Shown here in pieces: positions 57,514 to 64,000 of a DNA stretch of 64,000 nt (within the stretch, counting starts at the first letter, position 1; the number at the start of each line of letters is the position of its first letter). The notes beneath the pieces are model-generated. The model had not been told where the DNA came from, made no database searches, and worked only from the letters and a program-made list of their open reading frames with translations. The stretch lies in the NCBI RefSeq assembly GCF_014654895.1, contig NZ_BNBE01000001.1, forward strand, positions 2,170,001 through 2,234,000, in the 5' to 3' direction. Source of the DNA: Streptomyces filamentosus. Its GTDB lineage: Bacteria > Actinomycetota > Actinomycetes > Streptomycetales > Streptomycetaceae. Made by a program: the position numbers and the translations under genes.

Positions 57514-59361
57514 GTGGATGCCTTGGAGCCTGGCGACCCCGAGCGGATCGGGCCGTACAGGATCATCGGCCGCCTCGGGGCCGGAGGAATGGGAAGGGTC
57601 TATCTGGCCCGCTCGGAGGGCGGCCGGACAGTGGCCGTGAAGGCCGTCCACGACGGCTTCGCGCAGAACAAGGAATTCCGCCTGCGGTTCGCCCAGGAGG
57701 TCGCCGCCGCCCGCAAGATCGGCGGGGCGTGGACCGCCCCGGTCCTGGAGGCGGACACCGACTGCGCCACCCCGTGGGTCGCCACCGGGTACGTCCCCGG
57801 GCCCGACCTGCACCACGTGGTGGCCCACCGCCACGGGCCGCTGCCCCACGATTCGGTTCTCGCCCTGGCCAACGGGCTGGCGCACGCGCTGTCCCACATC
57901 CACGGTGCGGGTCTGGTCCACCGTGATCTGAAGCCGTCCAATGTCCTGGTCACCGCCGACGGGCCGCGCGTGATCGACTTCGGTATCGCCCGGGCCCTGG
58001 AGACCCCGGTCGACGGCTTCCTCACCCGGACCGGCGCGGTGATCGGCTCGCCCGGCTTCATGTCCCCCGAGCAGGTCCGGGGCGAGCGGCTGACCGCCGC
58101 GGCGGACGTGTTCAGCCTGGGCACGGTCCTCGCCTTCGCGGCCACCGGTCGCACTCCCTTCGGCGACCTGGGGAGCGGCGCCCACGCGCTGATGTTCCGC
58201 ATCGCCGAGGAGGAACCGGACCTGTCCGGCCTGCGGGCGCCGCTGGAGGACCTCGTACGGAACTGTCTCCGCAAGGACCCGTCGCGGCGACCCGCCCCCT
58301 CTGACGTCCTCGCCCAGACGGGGGCATGGGCAGTGGACGCCGTCCCGGCCTGGCTCCCCGGTCCGCTCCTGGTCTCCCTCGGCTCCCAGGCGGGCCGCCT
58401 CCTCGACGCGGACGGTCCGGCCCCGGTCAGGGTTTCGATCCCGGCCCCGGTCTCGCCCCCGATCAGCACCACGCCTCCGGACTCGCCTCCCGACCCGTCA
58501 CCGAACCCGTCACCGGACCCGCCTTCGCCCAGGAGTCCCCGCTTCGGACTCCGTCCGGACCGCCGCCGCACGACGATCGCCGCGGCCCTCGCGGCGGTCG
58601 TCCTCGCGACGGCGGCGGTGGTCGTCCCCTGGCTGGGCGACAAGGAGGCCGGCGGGCCGAGCGGAGAGAGGACGACCCCGCCTCCCTCCGGTCCGCCGCT
58701 CGACAACGCCGCTTTCGCGGGGACCTGGGTGGGCGAGGTGAAGGACGACGGAACGGGCGAGGCGCCCCTCCGGGTCACCTTCGTCATCAGTACGGGGACG
58801 CCGGAGTTCGGCCACAGTTCTGGCTACGCCCTCCAGTACGCGGACCGGACCTGCCGTGGCAGCGACAGCGCCCTGACCGTGCGCGACGGCCTGGCCTCCG
58901 TGGACCACTCGCCCCGCGAACCGCCGGAAGCCGCCACGGACTGCACGCCCCCGCAGCAGACGCTCTCCGCACAGGAGGGCGCCCTGGTATGGCGTTCCGG
59001 CGGCGCCTCGGCCCGCCTCCACCGCGAGACGGAAATGGACGCGCGGACGCGGAAGGCCTTCGAGGGCACCTGGATCACGACGGACACCAAACCGTCGATG
59101 GAGCTCGCCCTCCCGCGCGCGTACGTAGACGCGGAGGTCGAGATCATCGGTGGCGCCGGCCCCGACTCCTGCGCCGTGGCCGCTGTCGTGGTCACGGCCA
59201 CCCCGGACCGCGTGGTCCTCGGCGACGTGATCCCCGGCGGCCCCGACATGGGCATCTGCCACGGTCACGGCACCTTCGACGTCCGCCCCGCCGGCAAGGA
59301 CCGTCTCCGCGTCACCACCGGCCGGGGCGTGCCCTACACCTTCCGCCGCACCGCGCCCTGA
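57514..59361 (+). CDS. Receptor-type serine/threonine protein kinase
   Basis: A 615-residue Hanks-type kinase. Gly loop LGAGGMGRVYLA (residues 21-32), ATP Lys43, catalytic HRDLKPSN with D138, DFGIAR and activation-segment GSPGFMSPEQVRG are intact, so it should be active. A Pro-rich juxtamembrane linker precedes a single membrane helix at about residues 352-375 (AAALAAVVLATAAVVVPWLG). The outside domain (TWVGEVKDDGTGEAPLRVTF and a second similar half starting about GTWITTDTKPSMELA) looks like a duplicated sensor; no PASTA repeats. GTG 57514 follows TACCGT (57502-57507) by 6 nt. Confidence 0.93.
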   Translation: MDALEPGDPERIGPYRIIGRLGAGGMGRVYLARSEGGRTVAVKAVHDGFAQNKEFRLRFAQEVAAARKIGGAWTAPVLEADTDCATPWVATGYVPGPDLHHVVAHRHGPLPHDSVLALANGLAHALSHIHGAGLVHRDLKPSNVLVTADGPRVIDFGIARALETPVDGFLTRTGAVIGSPGFMSPEQVRGERLTAAADVFSLGTVLAFAATGRTPFGDLGSGAHALMFRIAEEEPDLSGLRAPLEDLVRNCLRKDPSRRPAPSDVLAQTGAWAVDAVPAWLPGPLLVSLGSQAGRLLDADGPAPVRVSIPAPVSPPISTTPPDSPPDPSPNPSPDPPSPRSPRFGLRPDRRRTTIAAALAAVVLATAAVVVPWLGDKEAGGPSGERTTPPPSGPPLDNAAFAGTWVGEVKDDGTGEAPLRVTFVISTGTPEFGHSSGYALQYADRTCRGSDSALTVRDGLASVDHSPREPPEAATDCTPPQQTLSAQEGALVWRSGGASARLHRETEMDARTRKAFEGTWITTDTKPSMELALPRAYVDAEVEIIGGAGPDSCAVAAVVVTATPDRVVLGDVIPGGPDMGICHGHGTFDVRPAGKDRLRVTTGRGVPYTFRRTAP

Positions 59362-59365
59362 CGCG

Positions 59366-60055
59366 TCACGCGTCGACCGCCTCGCGCCAGGTGCGGACCG
59401 CTTCGGCGGAGACCGGGGAGGTCCAGCCCTGGGGGCGGGCGGCGCCGCCGATGTGGAAGGCGGTGAGGCCGGCGGCGCGGAGGCGGGGGAGGTGGTCGAG
59501 GCGGAGGCCGCCGCCGACGAGGATCTGGGGTTCGTAGCCGGGCTCGCCGGTGCGGGCGGCTTCGGCTTCGAGGACCGGGAGGCCCGTGTCGACGCCGGTG
59601 GCGGAGCCCGCGGTGAGGTAGGTGTCGAGGCCGGGGAGGTCGGCGAGGCGCTTGCGGAGGCCGTCGCGGTCGGCGGCGCGGTCGATGGCGCGGTGGAAGG
59701 TCCAGCGGGCGCCGTCGAGGACGGCGATGAGCCGTTCGACGGCGACCAGGTCGGGCTCGCCGTCGGCGGTGAGGAAGCCGAGGACGAACTCGTCGGCGCC
59801 GGCCGCGCGGAGTTCCGTGGCGCGGCCGGCGAGCGCGTCGACGTCGCCCGCCGCGAAGCCGTCCGTGAGGCGGAGCATCACGCGGAGCGGGATGTCGACG
59901 GCGCGGCGGATGGCGGTGAAGCCGGCCGTCGACGGGGTGAGGCCGTCCGCCGCCATGTCGGTGACGAGTTCGAGGCGGTCGGCGCCCCCGGTCTGGGCGG
60001 CGACCGCGTCCTGCTCGTCGAGGGCGATCACCTCCAGGACAGCACGGTTGCTCAT
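59366..60055 (-). CDS. cutC: Copper homeostasis protein CutC family
   Basis: A 229-residue TIM-barrel CutC protein: LEVIALDEQDAVAAQTGGADRLELV at the N-terminus, RVMLRLTDGFAAGDVD, ARWTFHRAIDRAAD and AFHIGGAARP near the C-terminus. The family was linked to copper tolerance, though its biochemical function is disputed. ATG 60053-60055 is preferred because GGAGGA lies 9 nt upstream; ATG 60062-60064 would be too close. It follows the secreted His-rich gene by 51 bp, and this short gap contains a DasR-like site. Confidence 0.92.
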   Translation of the reverse strand: MSNRAVLEVIALDEQDAVAAQTGGADRLELVTDMAADGLTPSTAGFTAIRRAVDIPLRVMLRLTDGFAAGDVDALAGRATELRAAGADEFVLGFLTADGEPDLVAVERLIAVLDGARWTFHRAIDRAADRDGLRKRLADLPGLDTYLTAGSATGVDTGLPVLEAEAARTGEPGYEPQILVGGGLRLDHLPRLRAAGLTAFHIGGAARPQGWTSPVSAEAVRTWREAVDA

Positions 60056-60083
60056 TGCGCCCATTCCTCCATGAATGACGGCT

Positions 60084-60099
60084 ACAGGTCTAGTCCAAT
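60084..60099. promoter_or_regulatory. Candidate DasR-responsive element (dre) before cutC
   Basis: ACAGGTCTAGTCCAAT agrees with the DasR site consensus ACTGGTCTAGACCAGT at 13 of 16 positions by my count. It lies 29 bp upstream of the cutC ATG. A GntR-family protein other than DasR could also use such a site. Confidence 0.45.
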
Positions 60100-60106
60100 G
60101 ACCAGC

Positions 60107-61105
60107 CTAGCCGTGCGCGTGGTCTCCCGCATCGTGCTCGGTCGTCTGCGCCGGGGCCGGGGCGGTGCCCGGAGCGGTGCCGGGGGCGGTGCCCGGGGTG
60201 CCCGCCTTCACCGTGAAGGCGGCGGTGCGGACCTTGCCCTCGTGCTGGAAGTCGAGGAAGAGGCGGTACGTGCCGCCGCTCGGCGCGGTGGCGGTGAAGG
60301 AGACGTCGGGGCCGGGGCCGCCCTCGTTCGGGTGGACGTGGAGGTAGGCGAGGTCGCCCTGGCGGAGGGCGACCAGGTGCCCGTACGCGCCGAGGTACGG
60401 CTCCAGGTCGGTGACGGGCCTGCCGCCCTTGGTGACGGTGAGGCGCAGCTCGCCGGCCCTGCCGGGGTCGAGGGTGCCGCCGAGGCGGACCTGGTAGCCG
60501 TCGACGGTGGCGGTGGGGGCGACGGCGGGCAGCGGCTTCGGGGCGTAGGCGCCCGGGACGCCGAGGTCGACGCCGAGGGTGAGGCCCTTCGCGCCCTTCG
60601 CGGCGGGCTTGAAGTCGGCGAACGCCTTGTAGCCGCCGGCGGCCGGGAGGTCGGCGGCGACGGTCCAGGTGCCGTCCGGCGCCTTCTCGGGGTGCAGGTG
60701 GCGGAAGACCGTCAGGTCGCGCGAGGCGACGATGAAGTGCAGTTCCTTGCCGTGCTCGGTGGTGAAGGCGGTGACCTTCTTCCCGGCGGAGTCCTTGATC
60801 GAGAACTTCAGGGTGCTGCGGCCGGCGGGCGGGGCGGGGGTCTCCAGGTCGAGGGTGTAGCCGCCCTCGGAGACCTGGAGGCCGCCGGGCAGTTCCGCGG
60901 CGGCCTGCGCGGGGGCCTCCTCGTGGCCCGCGTGGCCGCCGGCGGAGGCGGAGGCGCTGGGCGCGGGTGTGGCGGCGGCGTGCTCGCCGTGCTCCGCCTT
61001 CTTCGGCTCGTCGACGGGGCCGACGCCCTTCCCGACGCCGTACGCGGTGCCGAAGGTCGCGGCGAGCGCGGCGGCGAAGGCGGTGATCTTCACTCCGGTG
61101 TTCAT
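60107..61105 (-). CDS. Secreted His-rich protein of the copper region
   Basis: A 332-residue protein with a signal-like N-terminus (about residues 1-24) and a His-rich linker (KKAEHGEHAAATPAPS, GGHAGHEEAPAQ). The middle forms a beta-sandwich region (HGKELHFIVASRDLTVFRHLHPEK, HLVALRQGDLAYLHVHPNEGG), with paired HLHP and HVHP motifs that could coordinate copper; the C-terminus has a TAPG repeat and ends EHDAGDHAHG. Probably an extracytoplasmic copper-binding or chaperone protein. Divergent from copZ across three CsoR-type operators. ATG 61103-61105 has GGGAG upstream. Confidence 0.82.
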   Translation of the reverse strand: MNTGVKITAFAAALAATFGTAYGVGKGVGPVDEPKKAEHGEHAAATPAPSASASAGGHAGHEEAPAQAAAELPGGLQVSEGGYTLDLETPAPPAGRSTLKFSIKDSAGKKVTAFTTEHGKELHFIVASRDLTVFRHLHPEKAPDGTWTVAADLPAAGGYKAFADFKPAAKGAKGLTLGVDLGVPGAYAPKPLPAVAPTATVDGYQVRLGGTLDPGRAGELRLTVTKGGRPVTDLEPYLGAYGHLVALRQGDLAYLHVHPNEGGPGPDVSFTATAPSGGTYRLFLDFQHEGKVRTAAFTVKAGTPGTAPGTAPGTAPAPAQTTEHDAGDHAHG

Positions 61106-61117
61106 GGCTGCTCTCCC

Positions 61118-61215
61118 TGATGCCTGGTGCCCGATGCCGGGCCTCTGATGCCGGGCCTTCGGTGCCCGATGCCCGGTGCCGGGCCCGTGATGCCGGACCT
61201 GTGGTGCCCGACGGC
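61118..61215. repeat. Imperfect repeats in the 5' leader of the secreted copper gene
   Basis: The motif TGATGCCGGGCC and its relatives GGTGCCCGATGCC recur in a region of about 100 bp between the gene start and its likely promoter. Single copies start near 61118, 61146 and 61188. The leader of this mRNA would be repetitive and strongly structured; I see no known riboswitch. Confidence 0.5.
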
Positions 61216-61255
61216 TGGTGCGCGGGCGGTGTTTCGTCGTTCCCTGCACTTCACC

Positions 61256-61272
61256 ATACCCCTGGGGGGTAT
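61256..61272. promoter_or_regulatory. CsoR-type copper operator 1
   Basis: ATACCCCTGGGGGGTAT is a near-perfect palindrome of the form ATACCCC-N-GGGGTAT expected for CsoR, the Cu(I)-released repressor of Streptomyces. It is the box closest to the minus-strand secreted copper gene, 151 bp from its ATG. Confidence 0.85.
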
Positions 61273-61302
61273 CAAGTCAAGTCGGTTCAGCACTTGCGTC
61301 GA

Positions 61303-61319
61303 ATACCACCGGGGGGTAT
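61303..61319. promoter_or_regulatory. CsoR-type copper operator 2
   Basis: ATACCACCGGGGGGTAT has the same form, with one substitution in the left arm. It lies between operators 1 and 3, 47 bp from the start of box 1, and 66 bp upstream of the copZ ATG. Confidence 0.8.
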
Positions 61320-61338
61320 ACATGGACTCACGACGCCG

Positions 61339-61355
61339 ATACCCCCCGAGGGTAT
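61339..61355. promoter_or_regulatory. CsoR-type copper operator 3
   Basis: ATACCCCCCGAGGGTAT is the operator nearest to copZ, ending 29 bp before its ATG, 36 bp on from box 2. Presence of three sites between two divergent copper genes suggests cooperative or promoter-specific repression. Confidence 0.85.
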
Positions 61356-61384
61356 CCGGTCCACACACCCTCCCGGAGGACGAC

Positions 61385-61666
61385 ATGGGTTCCTGCTGCA
61401 CCCCCGACAACAGCTGCTCGACCGGCACCACCACCGCGGTCGCCGTCGCCGACGCCACCAGCACCGTCTACGCGGTCTCCGGCATGACCTGCGGCCACTG
61501 CAAGACCGCGATCACCAACTCCGTCGGCGCGCTGGAGGGCGTCCTCTCCGTGGACGTCGACGTCGCCGGCGGCCTGGTCACCGTCACCACGGACGGCGCC
61601 CCGGACGACGCCGCCGTCACCGCGGCGGTCGACGACGCGGGCTACGAGCTGACCGGCCGCGCCTGA
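61385..61666 (+). CDS. copZ: Copper chaperone CopZ (HMA domain)
   Basis: A 93-residue cytoplasmic copper chaperone that hands Cu(I) to the copper ATPase. The heavy-metal-associated domain has GMTCGHCKTAI as CxxC metal site and AAVDDAGYEL as the closing helix. The N-terminus MGSCCTPDNSC adds three further Cys residues, unusual for a plain CopZ and able to bind metal. ATG 61385 follows GGAGGA. First gene of the copZ-copA unit behind CsoR-type operators. Confidence 0.95.
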   Translation: MGSCCTPDNSCSTGTTTAVAVADATSTVYAVSGMTCGHCKTAITNSVGALEGVLSVDVDVAGGLVTVTTDGAPDDAAVTAAVDDAGYELTGRA

Positions 61667-61758
61667 CCGGCGGCACCTGACCGATCCGGCCGCCGGGGCC
61701 CGTCCCGTACCCCCGCCCGGGCCCCGGCCCCCGAGCCCAGCACACGAGAGGCAGTTTC

Positions 61759-64000
61759 ATGACCACGACGACCCCCGGCACAGCCCAGGTCGAGCTCGCC
61801 ATCGGCGGCATGACCTGCGCCTCGTGCGCGGCCCGGATCGAGAAGAAGCTCAACCGCATGGACGGGGTCGAGGCCACCGTCAACTACGCCACCGAGAAGG
61901 CGAAGGTCACCTTCGGCGCGGACGCCGGCGTCTCCGTCGCCGACCTGATCGCCACCGTCGAGGCCACCGGCTACACCGCCGAGGAGCCCGCGCCGCCGAA
62001 GGGCGAGACCCCCGGCGGGGACGGCCCCTCCGACGAGGAGAAGGCCGACGAGGAGCTGCGGCCGCTCAAGCAGCGGCTGATCACCGCCGTCGCCCTCGCC
62101 GTGCCCGTCATCGCCATGGCGATGGTCCCCGCGCTCCAGATCGAGTACTGGCAGTGGCTGAGCCTCACGCTCGCCGCGCCGGTCGTCGTCTACGCCGCCT
62201 GGCCCTTCCACAAGGCCGCCTGGACCAACGCGAAGCACGGCGCGGCCACCATGGACACCCTGATCTCGGTCGGCACGATCGCCGCGTTCCTGTGGTCCCT
62301 GTGGGCGCTGTTCTTCGGCACCGCCGGCACGCCGGGCATGACCCACCCCTTCGAGTTCACCATCGCCCGCACCGACGGCGCCGGGAACATCTACCTGGAG
62401 GCCGCCGCCGGCGTCACCGCCTTCATCCTGGCGGGCCGCTACTTCGAGGCCCGCTCGAAGCGGAAGGCCGGCGCCGCGCTCAAGGCGCTGATGCAGCTGG
62501 GCGCCAAGGAAGTCACCGTCATCAGGAACGGGCGCGAGACCACCGTGCCCACCTCCGAGCTCCAGGTCGGCGACCGCTTCCTGGTCCGCCCCGGCGAGAA
62601 GATCGCCACCGACGGCACCGTCGTCGAGGGCTCCTCCGCCGTGGACGCCTCCATGCTCACCGGCGAGTCCGTGCCCGTCGAGGTCTCCGCCGGCGACTCC
62701 GTCACCGGCGCCACCCTGAACGCCGGCGGCCGCCTGGTCGTCGAGGCCACCCGCGTCGGCGCCGACACCCAGCTCGCCCGGATGGCCAAGCTCGTCGAGG
62801 ACGCGCAGAACGGCAAGGCCGCCGCCCAGCGCCTCGCCGACAGGATCTCGGCCGTCTTCGTGCCGATCGTCATCGCGCTCTCGCTCGGCACCCTCGGCTT
62901 CTGGCTCGGCACCGGCCAGGGCCTGACCGCCGCCTTCACCGCCGCCGTCGCCGTCCTGATCATCGCCTGCCCCTGCGCCCTGGGCCTGGCCACCCCGACC
63001 GCCCTCATGGTCGGCACCGGCCGCGGCGCGCAGCTCGGCATCCTGATCAAGGGACCGGAGGTCCTGGAGACCACCCGCAAGGTCGACACCATCGTCCTGG
63101 ACAAGACCGGCACCGTCACCACCGGCCGGATGACCCTCATCAAGGTCCACACCGCCGCCGGTACGGACGAGACCGACGTCCTGCGCCTCGCCGGCGCCCT
63201 GGAGCACTCCTCCGAGCACCCGATCGCCCAGGCCGTCGCCACCGGCGCCGCCGCGAAGGCCGGCACCCTGCCCACCCCCGAGGACTTCGCCAACATCCCC
63301 GGCCTCGGCGTCCAGGGCGTCGTCGAGGGACACGCCGTCCTCGTCGGCCGCGAGAAGCTGCTGGAGGAGTGGGCGATGGAACTGCCCGCGAGCCTCAGGG
63401 CCGCGAAGGAAGCGGCGGAGAAGGCCGGCAAGACGGCCATCGCGGTCGCCTGGGACGGGGAGGCCCGCGCGGTCCTGGAGGTCGCCGACGCGGTCAAGGA
63501 GACCAGCGCGGAGGCGATCCGCCGGCTCAAGGGCCTCGGGCTCACCCCGATCCTCCTGACCGGCGACAACAAGGCGGTCGCCGAGGCCGTCGCCGCCGAG
63601 GTCGGCATCGGCGAGGTCATCGCCGAGGTCATGCCGCAGGACAAGGTCGACGTCGTCAAGCGCCTCCAGGCCGAGGGCCGTTCGGTCGCCATGGTCGGCG
63701 ACGGCGTCAACGACGCCGCCGCGCTCGCCCAGGCCGACCTCGGCCTGGCCATGGGCACCGGCACCGATGCCGCCATCGAGGCCGGCGACCTCACCCTCGT
63801 ACGGGGCGACCTGCGGGCCGCGGCGGACGCCATCCGGCTCTCCCGCAGGACGCTCGGCACCATCCGCTCGAACCTCTTCTGGGCCTTCGCCTACAACGTG
63901 GCCGCCCTGCCGCTCGCAGCGGCCGGACTGCTCAACCCGATGATCGCGGGCGCCGCGATGGCCTTCTCCTCGGTCTTCGTCGTCGGCAACAGCCTGCGGC
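61759..64000 (+). CDS. copA: Copper-translocating P-type ATPase CopA (runs off the right edge)
   Basis: The visible 747 residues are a P1B-type copper exporter. One N-terminal HMA domain has GGMTCASC (C20, C23); the membrane metal site is CPC at residues 404-406 in [14 protein letters not shown]; the actuator motif is [10 protein letters not shown]; the phosphorylation motif DKTGT starts at D448; the nucleotide domain has [10 protein letters not shown] with the conserved HP; the hinge is [18 protein letters not shown]. Only the last part of the C-terminal membrane helices is missing, beyond the window. ATG 61759, 92 bp after copZ, follows AGAGG. Exports Cu(I) from the cytoplasm; regulated with copZ by CsoR-type operators. 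Confidence 0.96.
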   Translation, partial: MTTTTPGTAQVELAIGGMTCASCAARIEKKLNRMDGVEATVNYATEKAKVTFGADAGVSVADLIATVEATGYTAEEPAPPKGETPGGDGPSDEEKADEELRPLKQRLITAVALAVPVIAMAMVPALQIEYWQWLSLTLAAPVVVYAAWPFHKAAWTNAKHGAATMDTLISVGTIAAFLWSLWALFFGTAGTPGMTHPFEFTIARTDGAGNIYLEAAAGVTAFILAGRYFEARSKRKAGAALKALMQLGAKEVTVIRNGRETTVPTSELQVGDRFLVRPGEKIATDGTVVEGSSAVDASMLTGESVPVEVSAGDSVTGATLNAGGRLVVEATRVGADTQLARMAKLVEDAQNGKAAAQRLADRISAVFVPIVIALSLGTLGFWLGTGQGLTAAFTAAVAVLIIACPCALGLATPTALMVGTGRGAQLGILIKGPEVLETTRKVDTIVLDKTGTVTTGRMTLIKVHTAAGTDETDVLRLAGALEHSSEHPIAQAVATGAAAKAGTLPTPEDFANIPGLGVQGVVEGHAVLVGREKLLEEWAMELPASLRAAKEAAEKAGKTAIAVAWDGEARAVLEVADAVKETSAEAIRRLKGLGLTPILLTGDNKAVAEAVAAEVGIGEVIAEVMPQDKVDVVKRLQAEGRSVAMVGDGVNDAAALAQADLGLAMGTGTDAAIEAGDLTLVRGDLRAAADAIRLSRRTLGTIRSNLFWAFAYNVAALPLAAAGLLNPMIAGAAMAFSSVFVVGNSLR

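Overview
The window is a very GC-rich chromosomal segment (I judge about 72-74% G+C by eye) with strongly G/C-biased third codon positions, frequent GTG/TTG starts and many genes that appear to be leaderless. Menaquinone synthesis by the futalosine route (mqnB, mqnD), an XPB-type DNA repair helicase, a HelD-like RNA polymerase recycling ATPase, DUF2530/DUF3027/DUF2771 proteins and CsoR-type copper operators together point to Streptomyces. I see no tRNA, rRNA, CRISPR array, insertion sequence or phage gene. This is mostly core or near-core chromosome with many small transcription units.

Layout. 1-4815: minus-strand acyl-CoA carboxylase operon (TIGR03084 protein, AtuA-like protein, carboxyltransferase, biotin carboxylase cut by the left edge) behind a TetR-type palindrome. 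4831-7733: an HTH/coiled-coil/degenerate trypsin-fold protein, a small membrane protein, a RibD-C/DHFR-like reductase, a DUF1272 protein and a frameshifted small gene. 7866-12768: a DUF4097 protein with a striking AT-rich upstream region, an EamA exporter divergent from a LysR regulator, a DUF2199 protein, a DUF397 remnant and a SMI1/KNR4 protein coupled to a large FAD/Fe-S oxidoreductase. 15684-24579: serC, an AraC regulator, secreted and hydrolytic enzymes, an AhpD-like protein divergent from a MarR regulator, an aldo/keto reductase behind a perfect 20-bp palindrome, a 29-codon membrane ORF, a deleted 2'-5' RNA ligase gene, a GNAT acetyltransferase and a lamin-tail secreted protein.

24787-38438: MFS exporter plus MarR, a ribbon-helix-helix protein, NCS2 purine permease, DUF2530, a CtpE-type P-type ATPase, a sacsin-like GHKL ATPase, a repeat-rich intergenic region, DUF3027 and an MFS protein. 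38563-45212: DUF2771 lipoprotein, mqnB-mqnD, a cold-shock-domain protein, a HAD phosphatase, and a ferric-siderophore ABC transporter (two permeases and an ATPase, no binding protein) behind a probable iron box. 45337-54317: a HAAS-like membrane protein, a helicase-associated WYL protein next to XPB, small membrane proteins, and a HelD-type ATPase overlapping a VOC protein. 54354-59361: DUF6892-like, a TPR-like membrane protein, an aminoglycoside-phosphotransferase-like kinase and a receptor-type Ser/Thr kinase. 59366-64000: copper region, with cutC, a secreted His-rich protein, three CsoR-type operators, copZ and copA (cut by the right edge).

The main themes are metal homeostasis (iron uptake, CtpE, copper export), transcription/DNA-repair ATPases and dense local regulation. 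The most unusual items are the HTH/pseudoprotease protein, the GTTGC-rich AT island at 8583-8710, the two-copy 50-bp repeat with a very long hairpin nearby, the disrupted RNA ligase gene, and the recurrent -10 hexamer placed 6-7 nt before start codons.
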